Shown here piece by piece: positions 22,262 through 35,500 of a stretch of 64,000 nt of DNA. The translations under genes and the position numbers were made by a program. The stretch's first letter is position 1, and each line of letters begins with the position of its first letter. The stretch spans positions 9,285,489 through 9,349,488 of the forward strand of contig JABBOT010000014.1 in NCBI GenBank assembly GCA_016165875.1, in the 5' to 3' direction. Below the pieces are notes generated by a model that was not told the DNA's origin, did not search any database, and was given only the letters and a program-made list of their open reading frames with translations. This stretch comes from Acanthopleura granulata (Eukaryota; Mollusca; Polyplacophora; Chitonida; Chitonidae).

Positions 22262-23930
22262 GGAGGTGCCACCCTGAGCAAACTTCAACAGTGCGGACAA
22301 AGGTTCAATGGACCCAATTTTCTCTGGAAGTCAAGCGAACATTGGCCGGACCAAGGTGAGATATACAGTACCTTAACACACTCTGATCCTGAGGTTAGGA
22401 GACTAGCCTGTACTACAGTAACTTCAACAAACCAAGTAATGGACAGACTGACTGACTGTTTTGCCAAGTGGAACAAGCTACTGAAGATCGTTGCTTGGAT
22501 GCTTATTGCAAGAAACAACCTACAAACTTAGGTTTCTAAGCGCAAACAGATTGAGAACACTTCCAAGAAATCAGCGCAGACAGAAGCCGAGATCAATCAG
22601 TTACGAAGTGACAGACTTGCCGCTGGGAACGAAGCTTTCAAAGTCTGCCCATCAGCTGAGATTCTTGCAGAAGCGGAGCTATGTTTAGTGAACCAAGAGC
22701 AACAGAAATACTTCTGAACAGAAACTGAGATTCTTCAGAAGAGTAGCGATGACCTCGTCAAATTACCGAAGTCTTCCAGTCTAATCAAGCTTTATCCATT
22801 TATTCATGAAGAAATACTCCGTGTCGGAGGTAGATTGTGTAAATCCGACATTCACTTTGGGACTACGCATGCAAGAGTTTTACCGAAACAGTCACGGATA
22901 TCTAAGCTGAACCTGGAGAATGGACATGAAGCTGTTGGACACATGGGCAGAAACGCCTATGCTCGTCAGAAATACTGGATAATTGGGGACAGTTCATTGA
23001 TTAGAAGCATGTTGTCCAGGTGCATCATATGTAAACGGTACCAGTTAAGACCAAAGCCACAGAAAATGGCAGACTTGCCGGTCAATCGTCCTACCCCTGA
23101 TGATCCGCCATTTTCTAGAGTTGGAATGGACTATTTTGGCCCTTTCGAGGTAAAGAGAGGGGTCGGTGTAAAGTTAAACGTTATGGTGTTGTATTCACCT
23201 GTGTAGCTAGCAGAGCGGTTCATCTTGAGGTCGCGGCAATGCTGGACACAGATTCTTGTATTCAAGCAATCAGGAGATTCATAGCTCGTCGAGGTCCAAT
23301 CAAGTTGATACGTTCAGATAACGGAACAAACCTTGTCGGAGCAGAAAAGGAACTATGGCAGGAAATCGAAGCCTGGAATGCTATAAAGGTCAAAGGTTCC
23401 TTGTTGAGACACAGTGTGACCTGGGAATTTAATCCACCCACCGCCTCACATTTTGGTGGCGTTTGGGAGCGCGTAATACGGCTTTGTACTCTGTGTTGCA
23501 CACGCAGACACTTCACTTAGATGACGAAGGGTTACACACTTTGTTCTATCAGGTAGAGGCTATACTTAATGCCCGACCATTAACAGAAGCGTCAAGTCAT
23601 CCAAACGACATTGATGTCCTCACCCCTACCCATTTGTTACGTCTTAGAACAGAAGAAAATCTATCTCGTGGACTGTTTGTTCAAACAGATTCTTATGTAA
23701 AGCGCAGATGGCGACAGATACAATATCTTGCAGATTTGTTCTGGCGAAGATGGAGTAAGGAATATCTGCCCATCTTACAGCAAAGACAGAAGTGGGTAGA
23801 CCCTCAAAGAAACGTCGCTGTTGGAGATATTGTCCTCTTAGTAGAACAGACCCCAAGAACTGCATGGCCATTAGGCAGGGTTATATATATAAAGATAGGG
23901 TTTTGTGCGTTCTGTCAAAATAAAAATTAA
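22262..23930 (+). pseudogene. BEL/Pao retrotransposon relic: pol C-terminal half with integrase
   Basis: The + strand begins with FNGPNFLWKSSEHWP (the WP-containing segment before integrase in BEL/Pao pol). Next come the zinc-binding H-H-C-C region (GHEAVGHMGRNAYARQKYW, CIICKRYQ), the first integrase Asp in VGMDYFGPF, the second in IRSDNGTNLVGA and the Glu in HFGGVWERVIR. After a further frame comes the C-terminal domain typical of BEL/Pao (AILNARPLTEASSHPND, RRWRQIQYLADLFWRRW, WPLGRV). Stops and shifts near 22530, 23206 and 23500 kill it. Gag, protease and reverse transcriptase are missing. Confidence 0.85.
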
Positions 23931-24103
23931 ACGTTCTACTCTTGTTAGACCCGTTGATAAGTTATGCCCAGTGTTAGAGGCAGATCTGAAATAGTTTAAT
24001 TGTAAAAGAGACCTCACATTGTTCTTTTATGACTGTGAATTATTTGGCCTCATTTTGAAAGTGTGTAATTGCGTCCTTAACGATGACACAATTAAGGGGC
24101 CGG

Positions 24104-24801
24104 TGTGTATCGGTCAAACCTTTGTTTGAGTACAATGCAAGGGAGATAACACAACCAATCAGTTTAGTTCGTTTTGTTGTGGCGAATTAGGGTGTAGTCA
24201 CGGCAGCTTTGAACACGTCGAACGGTGACGTTTAGCAGGTCTTAAACTTTGGTGGAATACAAGGTCTATAAAACGGTATCTTTCTCAGAGTTGATCTCTT
24301 GTGATGTATGAAGTAATTAGTCGGTTGTTTCATCCAGTTTTCCATGTAGTACAAACTAATTTTAGAAAGAATACGAAGTTTTGTACTTGCATATGTGACA
24401 GTGAATCAATCATATGCTTTGGCTATGTACCGTAAATACTCGTGTGAACTGTTCACAGAATTGAATGTACGTAAAAAGGTTTCATCTGTCAAGCTAATAA
24501 GTGATAGTTGTGAAACATTTTTGTAATTGTTTTCTGTCTGTTAAGGGATACTTTCTGTATATTGAATATTAGTTAATTTTATGTGTTTTACAGTCAATCT
24601 GAAGCCACTGATGCTAGTGAAGCCAGTGAATTTACTAAGGAGTACTGGTGTTACTAGTGCTTATCTGCTGTTTTACTGTGGAGACACACTCATGTTATGC
24701 GATACAATGTTTCCCATACCACGTGATTTTGTATTGTTTAATATGACTACAATAAACAGTTAAAGCCAGGTGCCTCACCATTGTCATAAATCTTAGTATC
24801 C
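24104..24801 (+). repeat. Probable 3' LTR of the BEL/Pao relic
   Basis: A purine-rich tract (ATTAAGGGGCCGG) ends at 24103, followed by TGTGTATCGG, a plausible LTR start. AATAAA near 24752 could be its poly(A) signal. The right boundary is not certain: sequence resembling the macrosatellite begins around 24802. No 5' LTR is present to confirm it. Confidence 0.5.
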
Positions 24802-27800
24802 ACGCCATATGTCATAGTGGCGACGCTGTTGATGCTAACTTTATTCACCCGCCTAGAATATGTATTATATTTTTACATCACTGAAAATTATTCACTGTTC
24901 CCCTTGCCATTAATCCGTGCTAATTTTTTTATTTTTTACATGTTTTCGTACTTCTCTAGTGGTTTGTGTTATTTGTTGTTTCTAGAATCTGGTATTGTGA
25001 TTATTGATGGCTTATTTTGGTTGACACCTGGTATACAAATGCCGGTTTCAACGCCTGCCTTCATCTTTACGTCAACTGTGAACACAAAAACGTCTGCACA
25101 AATTTCATGGACATAATCTTGCGAGTGTTAATCTCCGTGTCTCATCTAAGTCTGGTACGTTTTGTTTCGTTGTTTTCGGCGGCCTTCCCTATCGATGAAA
25201 AGCCTGGCGCCGGTCCAAAGAGGGACATAAGTATTTCGGAATGACTTGCACAGTTCCAGGGGAAAAATGGTTGACCTGGCCGTGCGCTACATAAACGTTA
25301 AACGTGTTGGCCAGACTTCTCCATTGGACGACGCAGACATCGCCCGAGTTAACACAGAGCGTAGTGATAACTTCGGAATGGTTTCCAAGAGAAACCCGCC
25401 AGCCGTAATGTACCCTGTATTCATGTGAACTATGAACAGCGGTCACTGACAATCCTGAACAGTGGTCAGAACCAGATAATGTACACGGTCAGAGATTGAT
25501 ATGTTTGAACCAATCGATTGTGAACTGCTTTAGAAAACTTCATTCGCTGTACGGTGAACGAAAACAGGCAAACATGTGACAAACCGGTTAAAGCACCCGA
25601 ATATCTGTTCAAAATCGAACACCGCAATGTTGACGTTCTGTAAAATTGTACAATTATGTAGCCCAAATGCTGCTGTTTATTTTGCTTTATTTCAGCTATT
25701 TAGACAAAACAAATATTCAAGGAAACGCCATAACTACACCCTGTTGGACACAGACCGGGTCAGACGGCGTCTGACCTTTAGCGAAACCTTACAGACGACT
25801 AAAAAAATCACGCAGAATGGGCCCATGAAGAAGAGTTTAAACACATTCGAGACGATCTCTACCAGACAGGCATTATGTACTGGGCAAGTGCAGTTCATGT
25901 ACTCATTCCTACCACAATGCTGTAAAAGATCCATCAGATGTGTAGAGTTCCTTAGGTCATAGTGGTAACGGTGTTATTTACTTTACTATTTCAAGCGTGG
26001 GAACGTCACACAGGACGCATAATGGTGTATACATATCGCGCCCTTCTCTATCGATGAAAAGCCTGGCGCCCGTCCAAAGAGGGACGTAAATATTTCGGAA
26101 TGACTTGCACAGTTCCAGGGGAAAAGTGGTTCACCTGGTCGTGCGCTACATAAACGAGAAACTTGTTGGCCATACCTCTCCAATACACGACGCAGGCGTC
26201 GTCTGCAGTAACAGAGAGCGTAGCGATAACTTCGGAATGGTTTCCAAGAGAAACCCGCCAGCCGTAATGTACGCTGTATTCATGTGAACTATGAACAGCG
26301 ATCACTGACAATCCTGGACTGTGGTCAGAACCAGGTAATGTACACGGTCAGAGATTGATATGTTTGAACCAATCGATTGTGAACTTGCTTTAGAAAACTT
26401 CATTCGGTGTCCGGTGAACGAAAACAAGCAAACATGTGAAAAACCGGTTAAAGCACCCAAATATCTGTTCAAAATTGAACACCACAATGTTGACATATTC
26501 TGAAAAATTGCACAATTATGTATACTAGAAATGCTGCTGTTTATTTTGCTTTACTTCAGCTATGTACAAAAAAAAATATTCAAAGGAACGCTATAACTAC
26601 ACCCTGTTGGACAGAGACCGGGTCAGACGGCGTGTAACCTTTAGCGAAAACTCACAGACGACTAAAAAAAATCACTCAGGATGGGCCCATGAAGAGGAGT
26701 TTTAACACTTTTGAGACGACCTCTACCAGACAGGGATTACGTACTGGGCAGGTGCAGTTCCTGCACTCATTGCTACTATTAGGCTGTAAAAGATTCATGA
26801 GATGTGCGGGGTTGTATATATCATAGTGGTAACGGTGTTATTTACCTGCACCATTTCAATTGTGGGAACGTCACACAGGACGCACAATGGTGTGTCCATA
26901 TCGCGCCTTGTAGCATTTATTACATCCCGTATGGCGTGGAGTGATTTCAATCGACGTCATAAGTTACTACGGCAACAACTAGTTCGTCAAGGCTTTTCCA
27001 CCAGTGTTCAGAAACTCTGGTAGTTTTTAATTGGGCCTTATTCCGCTTTACCCGGGGTTAGACGCCGTATGTTCAGCGTGTTGAGTATGGGACGACGCGT
27101 TGGATACAAGACAGTCGCGACACCATATGTACACTATAATGGAACACAATTTGGATGCTGACTTTGTTTACCCGCTTAGAACATGTATCATATTGTTTAC
27201 ATCACTGAAAATTATCCACTGCTCCTCTTGCCATTAATCCTTCGTAATTTTTATATTTTATATTTTTTCCTAGTTCTCCAGTGCTTTGTGTTATTTGTTG
27301 TTTCTGGAATCTGTTATTGTGATTATTGATGGCTTATTTTGGTTGACATCTGGTATACAAATGTCGGTTTCAACGCCTGCCTTCATCTTTACGTCAACTG
27401 TGAACACAAAAACGTCTGCACAAATTGCATGGACATAATCTTGCGAGTGTTAATCTCAGTGTCTCATCTAAGTCTGGTACGTTTTGTTTGGTTGTTTTCG
27501 GGCGGTCTTCTCTATCGATGAAAAGCCTGGCGCCGGTCCAGAGACGGACGCAAGTATTTCGGAACGACTTGCACAATTCCAGGGGAAAAGTGGTTGACCT
27601 GGTCATGCGCTACATAAACGAGGAGCCTGCTGGCCATACCTTTCCATTGGACGACGCAGACATCGCCCGAGTTAACAGCGAGCGTAGCGATAACTTCGGA
27701 ATGGTTTCCAAGTGATACCCGCCAGCCGTAATGTACCCTGCGTTCACGTGAACTATGAACAGCGGTCACTGACAATCCTGGACAGTGGTCAGAACCAGGT

Positions 27801-28453
27801 AATGTACACTGTCAGAGATTGATATGATTGAACCAATCGATTGTGAACTGCTTTAGAAAACTTCATTCGGTGTCCGGTAAACTAAAAGAGGCGAACATTT
27901 GACAAACCGGTTAAAGCACCCAAATATTTCTTCAAAATTGAACACCACAATGTTGACATATTCTGGAAAATTGCACAATAATGTATACTAGAAATGCTGA
28001 TGTTTATTTTGCTTTATTTCAGCCATTTAGAAAAAAAATATTCAAGGGAACGCCATAACTACACTATGTTGGACATAGACCGGGTAAGTAAAAAATCATG
28101 AAAACAGTCACTCAGAATGGGCCCATGAAGAAGAGTTTAAACACCTTTGAGACGATCTCTACCAGACAGGCATTATGTACTGGGCAAGTGCTGTTCATGT
28201 ACTCATTCCTACCACAATGCTGTAAAAGATCCATCAGATGAGTGGAGTTCCTTATGTCATAGTGGTAACGGTGTTATTTACCTGCACTATTTCAAGCGTG
28301 GGAACGTCACACAGGACGCATAATGGTGTATACATATCGCGCCCTTCTCTATCGATGAAAAGCCTGGCTACCGTCCAAAGAGGAAAATATTTCGGAATGA
28401 CTTGCACAGTTCCAGGGGAAAAGTGGTTGCCCTGGTCGTGCGCTACATAAACG
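24802..28453 (+). repeat. Macrosatellite array, segment A (partial unit, then short-long-short units)
   Basis: Direct head-to-tail repeats. The marker GAAAAGCCTGG occurs at about 25198, 26054, 27519 and 28357, spacings of 856, 1465 and 838 bp. Short units lack a block of about 0.6 kb that long units have between TATCGCGCC and CTTCTCTATCGATG. This segment is the most diverged part of the array, as expected near an edge. Every unit keeps TTTCAGCTAT preceded by a pyrimidine-rich tract. ORFs on both strands (60-128 codons) differ between units by indels that are not multiples of three. Confidence 0.9.
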
Positions 28454-28689
28454 AGAAACTTGTTGGAATGGCATGATTCGTGGAAACACGACACAGTAAA
28501 GGTTTTCGATAGTCACTGGAGAACATTAAAAAGAAAACAAAAAAGTTCGGACATGGGTTAAAATCAGGTAAGAAAAACCAAAACAGTTAAAACTCGAAAA
28601 CCAGCATATTAAGGAAATTTTATAAGAAATATTTATTTTTGAGAATAAAATTCATATTTTATGATAAAGGCCAATGGCCTTCAAATATT

Positions 28690-31600
28690 TTATGACAGCG
28701 TCGCCAGCGAGTTTACTGTGTAGAACCTTTGCCGCATATGGGCAAAGTCCACACAGTCAACCAGGATATGTTTGATGCCGTACTGCGCATCAAATCCAAC
28801 ACACTTGGGAGCACTGCCCCCATCCAAAATAAAATTGTGTGTTAGACGAGAATGGCCAACGCGGCATCTTGTTAAAACCACTTGGTCTCTACGAGACATA
28901 CCAAACGTAAAAGAGTCATAGCTTATGACAGGGTGAATGGCGTGCAGTTTGTTATCGACCTGCAGGTCCCATTCATCCTGCCAAAGGCGACAAATGTATT
29001 TAAGAATATTAGATTTAAAATCAGTATAAGGGGTTTTAATCTTAGATATGGGTTTATGGGAAAATATTGAAGACGAGGATGGAAGGCGAAGAGAGGTGAC
29101 TCGCTGTTCCAAGACAACCGCAGCCGCCACCCTGTCCCCGTCCTTTGACCCGTCTGTATATATGAATTTATAATCCGGATAATTAGCTTTCACTTCAGCG
29201 AAACTTTGCTGAATTATAAGAGGGTTTGTATCGGATTTCTTATATTGACGTAGATCAAATATTAATTTAGCTTGTGGAAGAAGCCAGGGAGGAGACACCG
29301 GAAAAGAAACCGGAGCTATGTCCTCCACCTTGATGTTGGCTTCCACAATATGGTCCTGAACACGAAGACCAAAGGAGGAAATTTTGTTGGGACATTTATT
29401 GTATTTATCTGCCTATGATGGATTAAAAACACAGTCGTAGGCAGGGTTTGTTGGGTGAGCTTTAAGCTTAGTGACGTATTGAAGGCTGAGTTTTATACGC
29501 CTGTGATATAAAGAAGGCTCATTAGCCTCTACGTATAAACTCTCTACTGGTGAGGTCCTATAGGCACCAAGGCTGAGCCTCAGACCTTGGTGATGGACCG
29601 GATCCAACATTTTAAGATATGATTTCCTAGCGGAACCATAAATGACAGATCCATAGTCCAATTTAGACCTCACCAGAGAACGATACAAATTAAGTAAGAC
29701 TGATCGGTCAGCACCCCACTCAGTCCTAGACACGACCTTAATTATATCCAGAGCCTTTGTACATTTAGCTTTAAGCGTTTTTATGTGGGCTATAAAGGAT
29801 AATTTACTGTCGAATATAACCCCTAAAAATTTATTTTCTCCAACAATTTTCACTGGTTTACCACAAAATTTAAGCTCAGGGTCTAGATGAAGTTTGCGTT
29901 TATTACAGAAATGCATACCCACGGTTTTAGACGAAGAGAATCTAAAACCATTGGCAACTGCCCATTTCTCGATCTTAATGAGACAAAGCTGAAGTTGCCG
30001 CTCGATGTTATTCATATTTTTAGCGCGGTAGCATATCAGGAAATCATCTACATATAAACAACCCTTAATACCAGATGTTAATGTTTGAGCCAAGCTGCTA
30101 ATTTTTATGCTGAACAGTGTTGGTGAAAGGATACTGCCCTGGGGCACACCCATCTCTTGTTCATAAGAGTCCGAAAGAGTGGACCCCACTCGTACCTTAA
30201 ACTGACGATCAGGTAAAGACTGAGATATAAATAAAGGTAAGCGAACTTTTAAACCCATATCAGCAAGGTCTTTTAAAATACCATATTTCCATGTGATGTC
30301 GTAGGCCTTTTCGACGTCGAAAAATATCGATACCACATGTTCATTATTAAGAAAACCGTCACGAATGAAGGTTTCAAAGCGAACAAGGTGATCCATAGTG
30401 GATCGACCTTGACGAAAACCACGCTGAATGTTTGATAAAAGCATGTTGGCTTCAAGAAACCAAACAAGTCTATCATTTATCATCCGTTCCATAGTCTTAC
30501 AGATGCAACTGGTAAGAGCTATGGGACGGTAATTTCTCGGATCACTATGATCCTTACCCGGTTTAGGGACCGGGATAACATACGCCTCTCTCCATGATGG
30601 GGGAAATTTACCAGTCTTCCAAATATCATTAAGTAAGTCCAAGAGTGTCTCCAATGGCTCAGATGGTAAGTGGTTCAGAAGCTTGTAATATATATTATCC
30701 GGGCCGCACGCAGTATCGTGTGCCTTTTTTAGAGAAGTTTTAAGCTCTTCAACTGAAAATGGACGATTATAGTCTTCTAAATTCGTAGAAGAAAAGGGCA
30801 ATTTAATTTTCTCTTTCTGGTTTTTAATATGCTGGAATTCAGGAGAATAATTTCCAGATGAAGATTTGTGGCATATTGTTTCAGCTATTTTATTGGGTAT
30901 ATCATGCGGTGGAGTTAATAAGGTATCACCATCCTTTAAGTGCTGAACTTTGGCTTTACTGTTCTTGCCCTTAAGTTTCTGAACCATGTTCCAGACCTTA
31001 CGCATGGGTGTTTTGGACGTAATGCCTGAAACAAAGTTCCGCCAACAAGATCGTCTCTTGGACTTAATTAATCGACGCGCCTTGGCTCCAAGTATACGAA
31101 GGTGGTTTAAATTATTATCATCAGGACGATGATTAAATCTGCGCTCGGCCTTTTTGCGGTCTTTTATAGCCTTACGACACTGATTATCATACCAGGGTTT
31201 ACTTTTGGATTTGGGATTTGTCGAAGTCTTAGGGATGATTCTATCGGTTGCTGTTAATAGGAGTTCATTAAATGTAAGCAAAGGATCATCTGCAGCATTA
31301 AGATTCTCTGCAGTGATGTCAGCCTCACAGAACATCTCGAATGCCATCCAATCTGCTTTATCGAACTTCCACCTAGCTACACGTTCTAAAGAATTAGAAG
31401 TGAGATGCTCTAGGACAAGAGGAAAATGATCACTACCACAATGATCGTCATGCACCTTCCAAGAAAAATCCGGAAGAAGTGATGGATCGGTGATAGTGAG
31501 ATCGATAGCAGAATATGAACCATTACCTGGATGTAAGTAGGTATTAGAACCATTATTGAAATAACATAGTTCATCTTTACATAAGAAATCTTCTACTATT

Positions 31601-32064
31601 TTGCCCTGATCGTTTATATTATTACTACCCCATAGGGGGTTATGCGCATTAAAATCTCCCATAATTATGAAGGGAGTTGGCAATTGATCTTTTAAATTAT
31701 GCAACTGGTAAAATGACAAAGAAGAATGAGGAGGAACATAAACTGAACATAACGTGATTGTTTCCGATAAGGAAACACGGACGGCTACAGCCTGAAGCTC
31801 TGTGTCGAGAGCAACAGGGCTGTGAATTATATTATTATTCACTAAAATAGAGGAGCCGCCACGAGCTCGCTCTTCCTCATTAGAGTAAGTGCTATATAGT
31901 GTATAATTTTTTAGTCATATTTTATCTTTGTCAGATGTCTTCAGGTGAGTTTCCTGAAGACAATGGGCAATTGGATTTAAAGATTGAACCAACTGTGTTA
32001 TTTCAATGAAATTTATTTTAAGACCTCGACAATTCCACTGTATAATTTTGTCTAAGGAAGTCAT
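28690..32064 (-). pseudogene. LINE ORF2 remnant (endonuclease, RT, damaged RNase H)
   Basis: Homologous along its length to the intact ORF2 at 55266-58961. The endonuclease start has one TGA (near 31914), after which 29413-31842 is open through GDFNAH, the RT motifs (FFDVEKAYD, YVDDFLICY) and the thumb. A TAG at 29413-29415 replaces the Tyr of the intact NPSY. The RNase H part (28690-29346) keeps YTDGSKD but jumps from SSSIFS to KTPYTDF, losing about 90 residues that carry two catalytic positions. It cannot make active protein. Confidence 0.85.
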
Positions 32065-32541
32065 TATGGAGGGAAGCGTATGGGGGATTTCTGTCTGGAC
32101 CGTGCACGACCCTTTTTGGGAGACCTACTAGTAGATCTCCCCGATGCAGATGATGTATCCATCATGTCCGCATCGAACGCTGAAGGACCGACGTCCTGCA
32201 ACGACCCAAACTTATTGAAAGTTCGGATAGGGTCCCTAGTAGCCTTGGAAGGACGCTCTGTGGGACCACTAGGTTTACCTTTCTTGTGATGTTTATCACC
32301 CGCTGCATTTAGTGAAGATTCAACGGGTTTAGAGGATTTGGATTTATTTGCACAAGGTTTGTGGTCAGATGGAGAATCAGGTGAAGTAGCGGCTTTTTCA
32401 GTAAGATTGATATCGGGTTGTGATGAAGAACTGGCCGTGTTTTCCAAGGGATTTACGTCGAGTTTCTGTGGCTTCTCTATACCAATGGGCCAAGTGAATG
32501 ATGTTTGAACTCCTACGGAAACGGAGGGTTTCTTGACACCC
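32064..32541 (-). pseudogene. LINE ORF1 C-terminal remnant
   Basis: The last part of ORF1 only (TSFTWPIGIEKPQ, then a Ser/Lys-rich tail ending RQKSPIRFPP), truncated before the zinc knuckles. It meets ORF2 at the same TAATG overlap as in the intact element. The open frame runs on past 32541 into satellite sequence; that extension is not LINE protein. Confidence 0.85.
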
Positions 32542-35500
32542 AGAAACTTGTTGGCCATACCTCTCCAATACACGACGCAGAGCGTAGCGATAACTTCGGA
32601 ATGGTTTCCAAGAGAAACCCGCCAGCCGTAATGTACCCTGTATTCATGTGAACTATCAACAGCGGTCACTGACAATCCTGGACTGCGGTCAGAACCAGGT
32701 AATGTACACGGTCAGAGATTGATATGTTTGAACCAATCGATTGTGAACTGTTTTACAACCCTCCATTCGGTGTCCGGTGAACTAAAACAGGCAAACATGT
32801 GACAAAACGGTTAAACACCCGAATATCTGTTCAAAATGGAACACCGCAATGTTGACATTCTGTAAAATTGTACAATTATATAGCACAAATGCTGCTGTTT
32901 ATTTTGCTTTATTTCAGCTATTTCGAAAAAAAAAATATTCAAGGAAACGCCATAACTACACCCTGTTGGACATAGACCGGGTCAGACGGCGTCTGACCTT
33001 TAGCGAAAACTCACAGACGACTAAAAAATCACGCAGAATGGGCCCATAAAGAGGAGTTTTAACACTTTTGAAACGATCTCTACCAGACAGGGATTATGTA
33101 CTGGGCAGGTGCAGTTCTTGCACTCATTGCTACTATAGTGCTGTAAAAGATCCATCACATGTGCGGGGTTGTATATATCATAGTGGTAACGCTGTTATTT
33201 ACCTTTACTATTTCAAGAGTGGGAACGTCACACAGGACGCATAATGGTGTATACATATCGCGCCCTTATTTATCGATGAAAAGCCTCGCGCCCGTCCAGA
33301 GAGAGACGTAAGTATTTCGGAATGACTTGCACAGTTCCAGGGGAAAAGTGGTTCACCTGGTCGTGCGCTACATAAACGAGAAACTTGTTGGCCAGGCCTC
33401 TCCAGTGCACGACGCAGACATCGTCCGAGTTAACAGAGAGCGTAGCGAGAACTTCGGAATGGTTTCCAAGAGAAACCCGCCAGCCGTAATGTACCCTGTA
33501 TTCATGTGAACTATGAACAGCGGTCACTGACAATCCTGGACTGTGGTCAGAACCAGGTAATGTACACGGTCAGAGATTGATATGTTTGAACCAATCGATT
33601 GTGAACTGCTTTATAAAACTCCATTCGGTGTCCGGTGAACGAAAACAGGCAAACATGTGACAAACCGGTTAAAGCACCCAAATATCTGTTCAAAGTCGAA
33701 CACCGCAATGTTGACGTTCTGAAAAATTGCACAATTATGTAAACTACAAATGCTGCTGTTTATTTTGCTTTATTTCAGCTATTTAGAAAAACAAAATATT
33801 CAAAGGAACGCCATAAGTACACCCTGTTGGACACAGACCGGGTCAGACGGCGTCTGACCTTTAGCGAAAACTCACAGACGACTAAAAAAATCACTCAGAA
33901 TGGGCCCATGAAGAGGAGTTTTATGTACTGGGCAGGAGCAGTTCTTACACTCGTTGCTACTATAGTGGTATAAAAGACTCATGAGATGTGCGGGGTTGTA
34001 TATATCATAGTGGTAACGCTGTTATTTACCTTCACCATCTCAAGCGTGGGAACGTCACACAGGACGCATAATGGTGCGTCCATATCGCGCCTTGTAGCAT
34101 TTACTACATCCCACATGGCGTGCCCTCATTTCAATCGACGTCATATGTTATTACGACAACAACTAGTTTGTTCAGGCTTTTCCATCAGTGTTCAGAAACC
34201 CTGGTAGTTTATAATTGGGCCTTATTCCGCTTAACCCGGGGCTAGACGCCGTATGTTCATCGTGTTGAGTATGGGACGACACGTTGGATACATGACAGTC
34301 GCGACACCATATGTACACTATAATGGAACACAATTTGGATGCTGATTTTGTTTACCCGCTTAGAACATGTTTCATATTGTTTACATCACTGAAAATTATC
34401 CACTGCTCCTCTTGCCATTAATCCGTCGTAATGTTTACATTTTATATTTTTTCCTAGTTCTCTAGTGCTTTGTGTTATTTGTTGTTTCTGGAATCTGTTA
34501 TTGTGATTATTGATGGCTTATTTTGGCTGACACCTGGTATACAAATGTCGGTTTCAACGCCTGCCTTCATCTTTACGTCAACTGTGAACACAAAAACGTC
34601 TGCACAAATTGCATGGACATAATCTTGCGAGTGTTAATCTCAGTGTTTCATCGAAGTCTGGTACGTTTTGTTTGGTTGTTTTCGGGCGGTCTTCTCTATC
34701 GATGAAAAGCCTGGCGCCGGTCCTAAGAGGGACGTAAGTATTTCGGAATGACTTGCACAATTCCAGGGAAAAAGTGGTTGACCTGGTCGTGCGCTACATA
34801 AACGAGAAACTTGTTGGCCATACCTCTCCAATACACGACGCAGGCGTGGTCCGCAGTAACAGAGAGCGTAGCGATAACTTCGGAATGGTTTCCAAGAGAA
34901 ACCCGCCAGCCGTAATGGACCCTGTGTTCATGTGAACTATGAACAGCGGTCACTGACAATACTGGACTGTGGTCAGAACCAGGTAATGTACACGGTCAGA
35001 GATTGATATGTTTGAACCAATCGATTGTGAACTGCTTTAGAAAACTCCATTCGGTGTACGGTGAACGAAAACAGGCAAACATGTGACAAACTGGTTAAAG
35101 CACCCAAATATCTGTTCAAAGTCGAACACCACAATGTTGACATATTCTGAAAAATTGCACAATTATGTAAACTACAAATGCTGCTGTTTATTTTGCTTTA
35201 TTTCAGCTATTTAGAAAAACAAAATATTCAAAGGAACGCCATAAGTACACCCTGTTGGACATAGACCGGGTCAGACGGCGTCTGACCTTTAGCGAAAACT
35301 CACAGACGACTAAAAAAATCACTCAGAATGGGCCCATGAAGAGGAGTTTTATGTACTGGGCAGGAGCAGTTCTTACACTCGTTGCTACTATAGTGGTATA
35401 AAAGACTCATGAGATGTGCGGGGTTGTATATATCATAGTGGTAACGCTGTTATTTACCTTCACCATCTCAAGCGTGGGAACGTCACACAGGACGCATAAT

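Larger units (their letters stand above)
28467..32541 (-). mobile_element. 5'-truncated LINE inserted in the array (copy 1)
   Basis: Flanked by a 13-bp target-site duplication AGAAACTTGTTGG (28454-28466 and 32542-32554). It is closely related to the full-length LINE at 55030-60987 but truncated within ORF1, with a central RNase H deletion and nonsense codons. Its 3' end lacks the (ATTC)n tail and the TTAACGCC block of the full copy. Confidence 0.9.

Noticed and set aside
26802..27023. Frame with a hydrophobic segment and RRHKLLRQQLVRQGF, reminiscent of a motif near some retroelement RT genes
   Set aside because: Too short, no flanking domain, and other units change or stop the frame; similarity is only an impression.
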